Below, piece by piece: positions 7,910-16,773 of a DNA stretch of 64,000 nt. Location of the stretch: NCBI RefSeq assembly GCF_001551835.1, contig NZ_LODL01000007.1:110628-174627 (forward strand), read 5' to 3'. The DNA is from Dechloromonas denitrificans (GTDB taxonomy: Bacteria; Pseudomonadota; Gammaproteobacteria; Burkholderiales; Rhodocyclaceae). How positions within the stretch are numbered: the stretch's first letter is position 1; each line of letters starts with the position of its first letter. The translations under genes and the position numbers were made by a program. Under the pieces are notes generated by a model, which was not told the origin of the DNA, made no database searches, and was given only the letters and a program-made list of their open reading frames with translations.

Positions 7910-9688
7910 TTATTGAGCGGCCCAGAGCACCAGGTGCTCGATGACGGGACCAAGAGCCAGCGCCGGGACGTAATTCAACAAACCGACCAGCAGCACGGTG
8001 CAGATCAGCAGCGTGACGAACAGCGGGCCATGCGTCGGCAAGGTGCCGGCACCGACGGCAATGCGCTTCTTGGCGGCCAGCGAACCGGCGATGGCGAGCA
8101 CCGGCACGATCACGCCGAAGCGGCCGAACCACATGGCAATACCCAGCATCACGTTGAAGAACGGCGTGTTGGCGGACAAGCCAGCGAAGGCGCTGCCGTT
8201 GTTGTTGGCGGCCGAAGTGAAGGCATAGAGAATTTCCGAGAAGCCATGGGCGCCCGGGTTGGCGATGCCGGCCCGGCCGTCGGCGACCATCACCGCGATG
8301 GCGGTGCCGACCAGCACGAGCAGCGGGGTGACCAGGATGGCGATGGACACTATCTTCATCTCGAAGGCCTCGATCTTTTTGCCCAGGTATTCCGGCGTCC
8401 GGCCAATCATCAGGCCGGCGATGAAGACGGCCATGATGGCGAAGACCAGCATGCCGTAGAGACCGGTACCGACGCCGCCGAAGACGACTTCGCCAAGCTG
8501 CATGTCGAGCAGCGGCACCAGGCCACCGAGCGGCGTAAACGAGTCGTGCATGGCGTTGACCGCGCCGCACGAGGCGAGCGTCGTGATGGTGGCGAACAGC
8601 CCGGAGTCGGCAATGCCGAAACGGGTTTCCTTGCCTTCCATGCTGCCGGCGGCCGAATCGACACCTAGTTGGGTGAGCAGCGGATTAGCTTGTTGTTCGA
8701 AATGCATCGCGGCGTAGGCCAGGGTGACGAACATGATGCTCATCGCGGCGAGGACGGCCCAGCCCTGGCGGGTGTCGCCGACCATGCGGCCGAAGGTGAA
8801 GCACAGCGCCGCCGGAATCAGGAAAATCGACAGCATCTGGATAAAGTTGGTCAGCGGCGTCGGATTTTCATAGGGGTGCGCCGAATTGGCGTTCATGAAG
8901 CCGCCGCCGTTGGTGCCCAGCATCTTGATCGCTTCCTGCGAGGCGACCGGCCCCATGGCCAGCGTCTGGGTTTGCGTCTGCGCCGGCTCGGTGACGACTG
9001 CCCCGTTGTCGTCCTTCACAGGCTGGCCGGCCTCGTCGACTTTGGGATTATCGAAACTGGTCACTTCCAGCGTCGTCACTTCCTGGTAAGCGTCGAAATT
9101 CTGAATGACCCCCTGGCTGGTCAGGAAGACCGCGCACACAATGGAAATTGGCAGCAGCACGTAGAGCGTGACGCGGCTCAGATCGACCCAGGCATTACCG
9201 ATTGTCTTCGCCGTATGGCGGGCAAAACCGCGGATCAGCGCGATGACGACAACGATACCGGTGGCGGCCGACAGGAAATTCTGCACGGCCAGCGCCAGCA
9301 TCTGCGTCAGGTAGCTCATGGTGGATTCGCCGCCATAGCCCTGCCAGTTGGTATTGGTAGCAAAGCTGATCGCCGTGTTGAAGGCGGAATCCGGGCTGAC
9401 GCCGGGGAAAGCCTGCGGGTTGAATGGCAGATCGGCCTGCAGGCGCTGCAGGGCATAGACCGTCAGTGCACCGAGCGCATTGAAAAGCAGGATGGCAAAG
9501 GCGTATTTCAGCCAGCCCATTTCTTCGTCGGGGCGGATGCCGCACAGACGATAGAGTGGACTTTCGATCTTGCCAGCCAGACGGAAGCGACCGTCCATTA
9601 CATTGGCGATGTAAGTCCCCAAGGGTTTGACGGTCAGCAACAGGACGGCAAGAAACAGTCCGAGCAAAATCCAGGCATGAGTACTCAT
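7910..9688 (-). CDS. kdpA: Potassium-transporting ATPase subunit KdpA
   Basis: 592-aa channel-like subunit that selects and conducts potassium in KdpFABC. The four pore-loop regions are recognisable by [34 protein letters not shown] and NNNGSAFAG. The protein is about 35 residues longer than E. coli KdpA. The extra length lies in a hydrophilic loop after the fifth helix (around [12 protein letters not shown] to [11 protein letters not shown]), which carries a short QT repeat. The ATG overlaps the kdpF stop (ATGA), so the two genes are translationally coupled. Confidence 0.99.
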   Translation of the reverse strand: MSTHAWILLGLFLAVLLLTVKPLGTYIANVMDGRFRLAGKIESPLYRLCGIRPDEEMGWLKYAFAILLFNALGALTVYALQRLQADLPFNPQAFPGVSPDSAFNTAISFATNTNWQGYGGESTMSYLTQMLALAVQNFLSAATGIVVVIALIRGFARHTAKTIGNAWVDLSRVTLYVLLPISIVCAVFLTSQGVIQNFDAYQEVTTLEVTSFDNPKVDEAGQPVKDDNGAVVTEPAQTQTQTLAMGPVASQEAIKMLGTNGGGFMNANSAHPYENPTPLTNFIQMLSIFLIPAALCFTFGRMVGDTRQGWAVLAAMSIMFVTLAYAAMHFEQQANPLLTQLGVDSAAGSMEGKETRFGIADSGLFATITTLASCGAVNAMHDSFTPLGGLVPLLDMQLGEVVFGGVGTGLYGMLVFAIMAVFIAGLMIGRTPEYLGKKIEAFEMKIVSIAILVTPLLVLVGTAIAVMVADGRAGIANPGAHGFSEILYAFTSAANNNGSAFAGLSANTPFFNVMLGIAMWFGRFGVIVPVLAIAGSLAAKKRIAVGAGTLPTHGPLFVTLLICTVLLVGLLNYVPALALGPVIEHLVLWAAQ

Positions 9689-9777
9689 GAAAATTTCTCC
9701 GGATTGAGCAGCGCGGCGACCAGATAAACCAACAGGCCGGCGGCGACAGTACCGCTAAGAATGAAAAGCCAAGTCAT
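9685..9777 (-). CDS. kdpF: Potassium-transporting ATPase subunit KdpF
   Basis: 30-aa single-helix subunit that stabilises the Kdp complex. The peptide [16 protein letters not shown] then [14 protein letters not shown] ends in the family's typical NPEKF. Its ATG overlaps the stop of the preceding 30-aa ORF (ATGA), and its own stop overlaps the kdpA start, so three genes are chained by 4-bp overlaps. Confidence 0.95.
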   Translation of the reverse strand: MTWLFILSGTVAAGLLVYLVAALLNPEKFS

Positions 9778-9866
9778 TTGGCACCTCCCAGCCGGGCACA
9801 GCCGGCGGCGAGGCCGAGCATCAGGGCAAAGAACAGCCCGATGCCGGCAAGATAGACGAGATCCAT
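9774..9866 (-). CDS. 30-aa membrane protein leading the kdp operon
   Basis: ORF from ATG 9866 to a TGA overlapping kdpF. The peptide MDLVYLAGIGLFFALMLGLA then [10 protein letters not shown] is one hydrophobic helix with a short polar end. GGGGAG lies 6-11 bp upstream of the ATG. Its 4-bp ATGA overlap with kdpF matches the kdpF-kdpA arrangement, which is good evidence of translation. Similar tiny proteins precede kdpF in other proteobacteria and are sometimes misnamed as transport ATPases. Function unknown; it may be a further accessory helix of the pump or a coupling leader. Confidence 0.75.
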   Translation of the reverse strand: MDLVYLAGIGLFFALMLGLAAGCARLGGAK

Positions 9867-9897
9867 AAGTACTCCCCATGTAGATATTGCGACAGGT

Positions 9898-9980
9898 TCA
9901 TACTAGGAAAATCGCTATTAAAGTTTTCGAAAAACCTGGGGGTCGGTATATAAAAAAACGGTAAAAACCGGGGGCAGCAA
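9898..9980 (-). promoter_or_regulatory. Probable kdp promoter/operator region with tandem repeat
   Basis: The AT-rich stretch just upstream of the kdp genes holds two near-direct repeats, AAAAACCTGGGGG (9930-9942) and AAAAACCGGGGG (9963-9974) on the plus strand, spaced 33 bp or about three helical turns. Between them lies TATATAAAAAAAC. Spacing and position suit a KdpE-type operator, which is T-rich in E. coli. A TAGTAT-like -10 could lie at about 9899-9904. The assignment is inferred. Confidence 0.4.
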
Positions 9981-10233
9981 GTGCTTCAAATGCACAGGAA
10001 ATAGGCACTCATGCAGGCTGCTCCGGCCGAGCCATGTCCAGTCAGCCTGATGGCCAAAAGCGGCATATCGTCTGCCTGGGCGGTATGCCGATCAGCATCA
10101 GACGCTCGGTCAGCGCATGGTCGATACTGAGCGCGATGAAATTGACGCGATGAAGCCGGGATACTGAGCACACCGCCGCCCGTTTTTGCCCAGCTAGGCA
10201 GGTCGACCGCAGCAATCCACTCCCGGCCGGACA
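9981..10233. other. Gene-free stretch upstream of the kdp operon
   Basis: I see no supported gene here. A minus-strand ORF (9986-10234) crosses most of it, but it has no ribosome site, low-complexity composition and no recognisable fold. Another minus frame (RVNFIALSIDHALTERLMLI) looks protein-like over about 35 codons and then stops, so this may be a decayed gene fragment. Confidence 0.3.
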
Positions 10234-10266
10234 ATAAAAATGCCGCTCAGTCTTTACTGAACGGCA
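10234..10266 (-). terminator. Rho-independent terminator of the first phasin gene
   Basis: Stem TGCCGTTCAGT/ACTGAGCGGCA with one mismatch and a 4-nt loop (10241-10266), followed on the minus strand by ATTTTTATTG. It lies 39 bp after the phasin stop. Confidence 0.75.
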
Positions 10267-10304
10267 TCACCTTGTCAGGACTTCTTGTTAGGCCGTTCTG
10301 CTCT

Positions 10305-10796
10305 TCAGGCAGCCTGTTTCTGATGCGAGCCGGTCGCCGCAACGAACCTGTCTCTGGCACCAGTGGCGGCGGCGACATTGGCTTCGGTGATTGCCGAAAG
10401 CTTCTTCATGCCGCCAGCGCAGGCACTCATCAGCGAGCCCCAGTTCTGGGCGGCTGATAACTGATCGGTCGGCATGGCGAGGGCTTGGCCACAGAGCTGC
10501 GCGGCCTCGGCCTGCGCCTGGGTCAGGATTTCACAACTCTCGCGGAAGTAGGCGAGCGTTCTTTCGAAGACCGGCTGACCGAGGACCGATTGACAGGCGA
10601 ATGGCCCCGGACTATCGCTCATGTGCGTGGCGGCGTTGGTGACCGAAACGTAGTCTTCCACCGTCTTGTTTGCTGCCTGCACAGTCAGCTCGCCGAGGCG
10701 GACCGAGCTGCTCAGATAAATTTGGGCCAGGCCCGGCAGGACATTGAAGCTGTCGGCAATGCCGGCGAAGCTGGGGGTATGGATTTTGGTACTCAT
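10305..10796 (-). CDS. Phasin family protein
   Basis: 163-aa phasin, a small amphipathic protein that coats polyhydroxyalkanoate granules. It is all-helical in character, rich in Ala, Gln and Ser, and lacks a signal peptide. Typical phasin features are the segment AQIYLSSSVRLGELTVQAANKT and the repeated short Ala-rich helices up to ATGSHQKQAA. AAAGGAAAAATC precedes the ATG. It stands alone, with its own terminator downstream and a CTGC-N3-GCAG site ~93 bp upstream. A second phasin lies at 23344-23880, and the two share only loose similarity. Confidence 0.85.
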   Translation of the reverse strand: MSTKIHTPSFAGIADSFNVLPGLAQIYLSSSVRLGELTVQAANKTVEDYVSVTNAATHMSDSPGPFACQSVLGQPVFERTLAYFRESCEILTQAQAEAAQLCGQALAMPTDQLSAAQNWGSLMSACAGGMKKLSAITEANVAAATGARDRFVAATGSHQKQAA

Positions 10797-10888
10797 GATT
10801 TTTCCTTTTCGGAACTCTGAGTAAAGTGATGCAAGGGAAGAATCACCCTGGGTGCTGCATCACGGTGGCCGCTGTTGGCGGGAGACTG

Positions 10889-10899
10889 CTGCGACGCAG
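10889..10899. promoter_or_regulatory. PhaR-like operator upstream of the first phasin
   Basis: CTGC-GAC-GCAG, the centre of a 15-bp perfect palindrome TGCTGCG-A-CGCAGCA (10887-10901). PhaR of Paracoccus denitrificans recognises CTGC-N3/4-GCAG upstream of phaP, as I recall the family. The match and its location before a phasin gene support this; binding is inferred. Confidence 0.5.
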
Positions 10900-11032
10900 C
10901 AATCGATTGAGTATCCCCGCTTGCACCAGAGAATCCATGTAAGTTGTGTAACCCTATGTCGGGCAGCGCACGCTTCGGCTCGCCAAGGCCCGCCATCCCT
11001 GGCCGGAGCGCTGGTCGCCGCAAGAAAAATCT

Positions 11033-11914
11033 TCAATAGCCGGACCACGGCAAGGCTGGCGCGATCAGGCGCCGCCCTTCATCGCCGGCAACGCGACCAA
11101 AACGCTCGCCGCCACCTTCCCATTCACGTTGGGCTTCGGCAATCTGTGCCTTGCTGAAGCCGACAAAGTTCCACCACATCAGTACCGGTTCGCCAAACGG
11201 CTCGCCGCCGAGCACGAGAATCCGCGTGCCGGCAGCCATTTCCAGTTCGAGGCTGTCCGCCCCCATGCCCAGGTAGGCAAACTCATCCGTCGCAAAACGC
11301 TCGCCGGCGATCCCGATTTCGCCTTCGAGCAGCAGGATTCCGTATTCGAACCCCGGCATCAGCGGCAAGCTGATCCTGGCCGCCAAACTGCTGCAGGCAT
11401 CGAGCCCGAGCAGCGGCGAATGGAATTCGCCCACCATCGTTCGCCCGGCAAAGCTGCCGGCCAGCAGCGTGAAGCTGCAGCCGGCCTCAGTCCAGCGTGG
11501 CAGGTCGGCGTAGTGCGCGAAACCCGGCGCGCAGTGGGTCGCTGTATCCGGCAGGGCAATCCACAACTGCGCGGCATGGAGGCGCAGCCCGTCGTGCAGC
11601 GAGTCCTCGGTATGCACCACGCCGTGACCGGCCGTCATCAGGTTGACCTCGCCCGGGCGGATGATCTGTTCGTTGCCCAGACTGTCGCGGTGCAGCACCT
11701 CGCCTTCGATCAGCCAGGTAAAAGTTTGCAAACCGATATGCGGGTGGGCACCGACGTGCATCCCTTTGCCCGGTCCAAACTGCACCGGCCCGAGATGATC
11801 GACAAAGCACCAGGCACCCACCATGCGCCGCTGGCGGCTGGGCAAGGCGCGCAGCACCATCATGCCGTCACCGATGTCGGACGGGCGCCCGCCAATGCGT
11901 TGGATGGGGTTCAT
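11033..11914 (-). CDS. Pirin family protein
   Basis: 293-aa bicupin of the pirin family; bacterial members include quercetinases and regulatory proteins. The N-terminal cupin carries the metal-ligand motif HVGAHPHIGLQTFTWL and a later Glu/His region (GEVLHRDSLG, GHGVVHTED). The C-terminal half contains the GGEPFGEPVLMWWNFVG segment typical of pirins. An excellent ribosome site, GGAGGAAATACG, precedes the ATG. It lies 64 bp downstream of the LysR gene in the same direction, so it may share that transcript. Substrate cannot be read from sequence. Confidence 0.93.
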   Translation of the reverse strand: MNPIQRIGGRPSDIGDGMMVLRALPSRQRRMVGAWCFVDHLGPVQFGPGKGMHVGAHPHIGLQTFTWLIEGEVLHRDSLGNEQIIRPGEVNLMTAGHGVVHTEDSLHDGLRLHAAQLWIALPDTATHCAPGFAHYADLPRWTEAGCSFTLLAGSFAGRTMVGEFHSPLLGLDACSSLAARISLPLMPGFEYGILLLEGEIGIAGERFATDEFAYLGMGADSLELEMAAGTRILVLGGEPFGEPVLMWWNFVGFSKAQIAEAQREWEGGGERFGRVAGDEGRRLIAPALPWSGY

Positions 11915-11978
11915 CGTATTTCCTCCAGGTTGCTCAGGCCGGCCAGGCGCGGGATACGATTTTCACATTAGCACCGGC

Positions 11979-12872
11979 TCAGCCAGGAGGCGAATCGACA
12001 GCGAGAATCTGTGCGAAACGCTCGGCCAGCGGGGTGGCCTGGACGGGCAGGATCACCGCGCTGTGCGCCACGGCATCGGCGTCGGCTAGCGGCCGGTAAG
12101 TCAGCCCTGCCGCGCCGAGGCGGGTCATCCGTTCGGGGACGACGGCGAGGCCGAGGCCGGCGGCGACCAGATCGAGCATCGAGGTCTTGCGCGAAATGAC
12201 GCGCGCCATTTTCGGCACGAAACCGCGCTGCAGGCACAGCTCGGTGACCCGCCGGGCGAGGCCGCCGCGTTCGCGATGCACGGCCGAAACAAAGGCTTCG
12301 CTCGCCAGTTCGGCCAGCGCCAGCGAGGTGCGCCCGGCCAGTGGATGGGTTGCCGGCAGCGCCAGCCAGAGCCGCTCGGCCGGCATGTCGAGCAGCCGGA
12401 CCGCCGGGTCGCGGCGCAGCACCGGCAAACGGACGATGCCGAGATCGGCCTTGCCGCTGGCCACTTCGCTGATTTGGGTTTCGGAGGCGATGCGATCGAG
12501 GTCGATGCGTGCCTTCGGCGAAGCGGCGAGAAACTGCTGGATCGCCGGCAGCAGGCTGACAGCCGGTATCGAACTGGAGTGCAGCAGGCGGAGCACGCCG
12601 GCCTCGCCACTGGCCAATTGCCCGCCCTCTTCCGCCGCCGCGGCCAGCATCTGCTCGATGCCAAGCACCCGGTCGCGATAGAGCGCGCCGGCCGGCGTCA
12701 GGCGGACGCCGCGCGCTTCGCGAAGAAACAACGGGAAACCCAGTTCCGCCTCGAGCAGCGCAATCTGCCTGCTCAAGGCCGGCTGGGCGACGAACAGGCT
12801 GGCGGCGGCCGGCGTAAAGCCGCCGAGATCGGCCACGGTCAGGAAATAACGAATCTGCTTCAGGCTAGCCAT
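11979..12872 (-). CDS. LysR family transcriptional regulator
   Basis: 297-aa LysR-type regulator. The N-terminal winged helix-turn-helix is clear (LKQIRYFLTVADLGGFTPAAA, QPALSRQIALLEAELG), and the rest is a periplasmic-binding-like effector domain. I start at ATG 12872, which gives the conventional MASLKQIRYF; a GTG at 12890 adds six residues, and neither has a strong ribosome site. It is divergent from the TSUP permease gene with a palindromic T-N11-A site between them, the normal arrangement for a regulator and its target. The effector is unknown; the target suggests a sulfur-containing or organic anion. Confidence 0.93.
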   Translation of the reverse strand: MASLKQIRYFLTVADLGGFTPAAASLFVAQPALSRQIALLEAELGFPLFLREARGVRLTPAGALYRDRVLGIEQMLAAAAEEGGQLASGEAGVLRLLHSSSIPAVSLLPAIQQFLAASPKARIDLDRIASETQISEVASGKADLGIVRLPVLRRDPAVRLLDMPAERLWLALPATHPLAGRTSLALAELASEAFVSAVHRERGGLARRVTELCLQRGFVPKMARVISRKTSMLDLVAAGLGLAVVPERMTRLGAAGLTYRPLADADAVAHSAVILPVQATPLAERFAQILAVDSPPG

Positions 12873-12933
12873 GCTTTTTTGGAATGCCACATGAAGTTAT
12901 TTGATATTTGTTTTATACCGCATCGACTCCCAG

Positions 12934-12950
12934 AATTGAATCGTTCAATT
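12934..12950. promoter_or_regulatory. LysR-type operator between lysR and the TSUP gene
   Basis: Perfect palindrome AATTGAA-TCG-TTCAATT, containing the LysR T-N11-A motif (TTGAATCGTTCAA). It lies 17 bp before the permease ATG and about 62 bp from the regulator start. The AT-rich stretch 12900-12917 (TTTGATATTTGTTTTATA) could supply promoter elements. Confidence 0.6.
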
Positions 12951-12966
12951 TCGAAAGCCCGTTGCC

Positions 12967-13731
12967 ATGAACGATTTGCTCGCTTTGCTCCCCGCCTCCA
13001 TCCAGCTCAGCCATCTGCTGCTCGCCATCGCCGCGCTCGTCGTCGCCTATGCCATTTTTACGCTGGTCGGTTTCGGCTCGGCGCTGCTCGCCGGCGCGCC
13101 ACTCGCCCTGGTCATGCCGGTCGCCCGCATCGTGCCGCTGCTCGCCATGCTCGACTGTGGCGGTGCCGCGCTGCGCGGCTGGCAAGCGCGCCAGGCGGTG
13201 GCCTGGCCGGAATTCCGCCGGCTTTTTCCCGGCATGCTGCTCGGTCAGTTGCTCGGGGTGGCCGTCCTCGCCCGCCTATCGCCGGCCCTGATGGCGATTT
13301 CGCTCGGTCTGTTCGTCGCCATTCAAGGCTTGCGCGGCCTGCTCGGAAAGAAGACGGCGCCCGGCGCCACCAGCGGCCATCCGTTCGGCTACGGCATCTT
13401 CGGCGGAGTCCTCGGCGGCCTGTTCGGCAGCGGCGGCTTTATCTACGCCGCTTACCTGGAACGCCGGCTGGCCGACCGCAACGCCTTCCGGGCAACCCAG
13501 GCCGTGCTGATTGCGCTGTCGACCGCCTGGCGCATCGTCCTCTGCCTGGTCGCCGGCCTGCTCGACCTCGACCTGTTGCTCCAGGCGCTCGCCTGCGCGC
13601 CGCTCATGGGGCTCGGCGTCTACCTCGGCCACCGCATCGACTTGCGGATCAGCCGGGAACAGTTGTTCCTGCTGCTCAACGGCCTGCTGCTGGCCTGCGG
13701 CCTGAGCCTGATCGTCCGTTTCGCCAGCTAA
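12967..13731 (+). CDS. TSUP family permease (TauE/SafE-like)
   Basis: 254-aa polytopic inner-membrane protein of the sulfite exporter TauE/SafE (TSUP) family, which moves sulfite, sulfoacetate or related anions. About eight hydrophobic helices are visible, and the two glycine-rich repeats typical of the family occur at FTLVGFGSALLAGAPLAL and GYGIFGGVLGGLFGSGG. Divergent from the LysR gene with a shared operator, so expression is probably inducer-dependent. Substrate unknown. Confidence 0.9.
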   Translation: MNDLLALLPASIQLSHLLLAIAALVVAYAIFTLVGFGSALLAGAPLALVMPVARIVPLLAMLDCGGAALRGWQARQAVAWPEFRRLFPGMLLGQLLGVAVLARLSPALMAISLGLFVAIQGLRGLLGKKTAPGATSGHPFGYGIFGGVLGGLFGSGGFIYAAYLERRLADRNAFRATQAVLIALSTAWRIVLCLVAGLLDLDLLLQALACAPLMGLGVYLGHRIDLRISREQLFLLLNGLLLACGLSLIVRFAS

Positions 13732-13743
13732 GCGGCGAGCGCC

Positions 13744-14958
13744 TCAGGGCAACATCCGGTCGCGCCGGGCGAGGGCCGGAAACAGCCTGAACCAACCGGC
13801 AGCGACCGCCAGCGTGCCGACCCCGCCGAGGACCACCGAGCCGACGGCACCGAACAGGGCGGCCGTCGCCCCGGATTCGAACTCGCCGAGTTGGTTCGAA
13901 GCGCCGATGAAGATCGAATTGACGGCCGAGACCCGGCCGCGAATTTCGTTCGGCGTTTCGAGCTGGACCAGCGTCATGCGCATGACGACGCTGATGTTGT
14001 CGAAGGCGCCGGTAATCGCCAGCGCCAGCAAGGACAACCCGAAATGTTCAGACAGCCCGAAGACCACCGTCGCCAGGCCGAAAACGCCGACCGAGCCCAG
14101 CAGCCACCGGCCGACCTGGCGCTGGATCGGCCAGCGCAACATGAGCAGCGACATCAGCAGCGCCCCGGCGGCCGGTGCGCCACGCAGCAGACCAAGGCCG
14201 GCCGGGCCGACATGCAGGATGTCGCGGGCGTAGATCGGCAACAGGGCGGTGGCGCCGCCGAGCAGTACGGCGAACAGGTCGAGCGAGGTGGCGCCGAGCA
14301 GCAGCTTGTTCTGCCAGACGAACTGGACACCGGCCAGCACGCTGGCCAGCGTCGTCGGTTCGGTTGATGGCAGGAACGGGTCATGGACGCTGAGCATCAG
14401 GCCAAAGGCGATCAGCAGCAGGCCGCCGGCGACGCCATAAACCCAGGCCGGCCCAGCGGCGTAGATCAGGCCGCCGAGCGCCGGGCCGCAAATCACCCCG
14501 GCCTGCATGCCGGTCGAACCGAGCGTCACGGCGCGCTCGAGCAGGTGCGTCGGCACCAGCATCGGCAGCAGCGCCTGCTGGCTCGGCATCTGGAAAGCAC
14601 GCGCCGCGCCGAGCAGGATCGACAGGCCGAGGATCAGTTCGCGCGAAATGAAGGCGCCTTCGGTCGCCAATACCAGCAACAGGGCGACGCCGCTCTGGAC
14701 CAGCATGCACAGTGCAAAGATCCGGCCGCGCCGCAGCTTGTCGACCAGATGGCCGGCCGGCAAGGTCAGCAGCAAGGCCGGCACGAACTGGAAGAGGCCG
14801 ACCAGGCCGAGATCCCAGGCGCTGCCGGTGAGGTCGTACATCTGCCAGGCGACGGCCACCATCAGCATCTGCTGGGCCAGGACGGCGGCCAGACGGGCCA
14901 GCCAGAAACGGATGAACGGCCGTTCGGCCAACAGTGCGGAGAGCGTTGCTTGAGTCAT
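13744..14958 (-). CDS. MFS transporter (EntS/MFS_3-like exporter)
   Basis: 404-aa major facilitator with 12 predicted membrane segments. The N-terminus (FIRFWLARLAAVLAQQM) and the loop-2/3 motif AGHLVDKLRRGRIF fit the MFS_3 group that includes the enterobactin exporter EntS. The loop after helix 10, LVQLETPNEIRGRVSAVNSIFIG, is also characteristic. It converges on the TSUP gene, with stops 12 bp apart, and is transcribed away from the FAD dehydrogenase gene. No siderophore genes are nearby, so the substrate is open. Confidence 0.9.
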   Translation of the reverse strand: MTQATLSALLAERPFIRFWLARLAAVLAQQMLMVAVAWQMYDLTGSAWDLGLVGLFQFVPALLLTLPAGHLVDKLRRGRIFALCMLVQSGVALLLVLATEGAFISRELILGLSILLGAARAFQMPSQQALLPMLVPTHLLERAVTLGSTGMQAGVICGPALGGLIYAAGPAWVYGVAGGLLLIAFGLMLSVHDPFLPSTEPTTLASVLAGVQFVWQNKLLLGATSLDLFAVLLGGATALLPIYARDILHVGPAGLGLLRGAPAAGALLMSLLMLRWPIQRQVGRWLLGSVGVFGLATVVFGLSEHFGLSLLALAITGAFDNISVVMRMTLVQLETPNEIRGRVSAVNSIFIGASNQLGEFESGATAALFGAVGSVVLGGVGTLAVAAGWFRLFPALARRDRMLP

Positions 14959-15084
14959 GGGCCGAGCTTAGCAAACTTGACGGCGCGGCATTAAAGCAGG
15001 CTCGACATTTCCGGCCACCGACAGACGCGCCGACGGGGCTGCGTTAAAATACGCGCCCCTGACGCGCCCCCACGGATAGACACC

Positions 15085-16716
15085 ATGCTGCGCCTGACCG
15101 AGATCAAGCTCCCCCTCCGCCCCTACACCGACGACGACCTGGCCGCCGCCATCGTCGAACGCCTCGCCATCGCCCCCGGCGAACTGCTCGGCTTCACGGT
15201 TTTCCGCCGCGGCTACGACGCCCGCAAGCGCAGCAACATCCTCTTCGTGTTCACGCTCGACGTCGAACTGCAGGACGAAGCCGCCGTCGTCAAGCGCCTG
15301 AAGGCGGCCAACAACGACGCCCATATCGGCCCGACGCCGGACACCCGCTACAAGTTCGTCGCCCAGGCCCCGGCCGATCTGAAGAGCCGGCCGGTCGTCA
15401 TCGGCACCGGCCCCTGCGGCCTGCTTGCCGGCCTGATCCTGGCCCAGATGGGCTTCCGGCCAATCATCCTCGAACGCGGCAAGGCGGTGCGCGAGCGAAC
15501 CAAGGACACCTGGGGCCTGTGGCGCAACAACAAGCTGAATCCGGAATCGAACGTCCAGTTCGGCGAAGGCGGCGCCGGCACCTTCTCGGACGGCAAGCTG
15601 TACAGCCAGATCAAGGACCCGCAGCACCACGGCCGCAAGGTGCTGGAAGAATTCGTCAAGGCCGGCGCGCCGGAAGAGATCATTTACGTCAGCAAGCCGC
15701 ACATCGGCACCTTCCGGCTGGTCAAGATGGTCGAGAACATGCGCGCGACGATTACCGAACTCGGTGGTGAAATCCGCTTCGGCAGCAAGGTCGACCGCGT
15801 CATTATTGAAGATGGGCAGGTGCGCGGCGTCGAACTGGCCGGCGGCGAGACGATTGCCGCCGATCATGTCGTGCTCGCCATCGGCCACAGCGCCCGCGAC
15901 ACCTTCCAGATGCTGCACGACCAGGGCGTCTATATCGAAGCCAAGCCCTTCTCGATCGGCTTCCGCGTCGAACACCCGCAGACCCTGATCGACAAGGCAC
16001 GTTTCGGGCCGAACGCCGGCAACGAACTGCTCGGCGCCGCCGACTACAAGCTGGTCCATCACTGCGCCAACGGCCGCTCGGCCTACAGTTTCTGCATGTG
16101 CCCGGGCGGCCAGGTGGTCGCCGCGACCTCGGAAGAAGGCCGCGTCGTCACCAACGGCATGAGCCAGTACTCGCGCGCCGAGCGCAACGCCAACGCGGCG
16201 CTGGTGGTCAACGTCAATCCGGAAGACTTCCCCGGCGACTACAAGACCAACCCGCTCGCCGGCATCGACTTCCAGCGGCAGTGGGAATCGGCCGCCTTCG
16301 TCGCCGGCGGCGGCACCTACGAGGCGCCGGCCCAGCGCATCGGCGATTTCCTGGCCGGCCGACCGTCGACCGCGCTCGGCGAAGTCGATCCCTCCTACCA
16401 ACCGGGCGTGCACCTGACCGACCTGGCGAGTTGCGTACCGCCCTACGTTATCGAAGCGCTGCGCGAGGCGATCCCCGCCTTCGACAAGCAGATTCGCGGC
16501 TTCGCGATGGCCGATGCGGTGCTGACCGGCGTCGAGACACGCACTTCGTCGCCGATCCGCATCACGCGCAATGCCGAATGCCAGAGCCTGAATACGCGCG
16601 GCCTCTACCCGGCCGGCGAAGGCGCCGGTTACGCCGGCGGTATCCTGTCGGCCGCCGTCGATGGCATCAAGGTTGCCGAACAGGTGGCGCTGAGCATGGT
16701 CAAGACCGGCAGCTAA
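15085..16716 (+). CDS. FAD-dependent dehydrogenase (COG2509-like)
   Basis: 543-aa soluble flavoprotein. A ~100-residue N-terminal domain (RLTEIKLPLRPYTDDDL...) precedes the Rossmann FAD site VVIGTGPCGLLAGL near residue 108. Further family features are GEGGAGTFSDGKLYSQIKD, HCANGRSAYSFCMCPGG, and the C-terminal FAD-contact segment GLYPAGEGAGYAGGILSAAVDG. This matches the uncharacterised COG2509 NAD(P)/FAD-dependent dehydrogenases; the reaction is unknown. Single gene, followed by a strong terminator. Confidence 0.9.
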   Translation: MLRLTEIKLPLRPYTDDDLAAAIVERLAIAPGELLGFTVFRRGYDARKRSNILFVFTLDVELQDEAAVVKRLKAANNDAHIGPTPDTRYKFVAQAPADLKSRPVVIGTGPCGLLAGLILAQMGFRPIILERGKAVRERTKDTWGLWRNNKLNPESNVQFGEGGAGTFSDGKLYSQIKDPQHHGRKVLEEFVKAGAPEEIIYVSKPHIGTFRLVKMVENMRATITELGGEIRFGSKVDRVIIEDGQVRGVELAGGETIAADHVVLAIGHSARDTFQMLHDQGVYIEAKPFSIGFRVEHPQTLIDKARFGPNAGNELLGAADYKLVHHCANGRSAYSFCMCPGGQVVAATSEEGRVVTNGMSQYSRAERNANAALVVNVNPEDFPGDYKTNPLAGIDFQRQWESAAFVAGGGTYEAPAQRIGDFLAGRPSTALGEVDPSYQPGVHLTDLASCVPPYVIEALREAIPAFDKQIRGFAMADAVLTGVETRTSSPIRITRNAECQSLNTRGLYPAGEGAGYAGGILSAAVDGIKVAEQVALSMVKTGS

Positions 16717-16773
16717 GCGCCGATGCCGGCGGTCGACTGCCCGAAAAGGCAAAAAACCGTAGCGCTACATGAC

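Noticed and set aside
6860..8668. 602-codon plus-strand open frame opposite kdpB and kdpA
   Set aside because: Composition (Asp/Gly/His/Gln/Arg-rich, no fold) is that of a GC-rich shadow frame, and the opposite strand encodes clear KdpB and KdpA.
9986..10234. 82-codon minus-strand ORF upstream of kdp
   Set aside because: No ribosome site and no recognisable composition; kept only as a gene-free stretch.
10793..11023. 76-codon minus-strand ORF upstream of the first phasin
   Set aside because: It covers the probable phasin promoter and the PhaR-like palindrome and has low-complexity composition.
14968..16752. 594-codon minus-strand frame opposite the FAD dehydrogenase
   Set aside because: Shadow of a strongly biased coding sequence; the plus strand has the Rossmann motif and family features.
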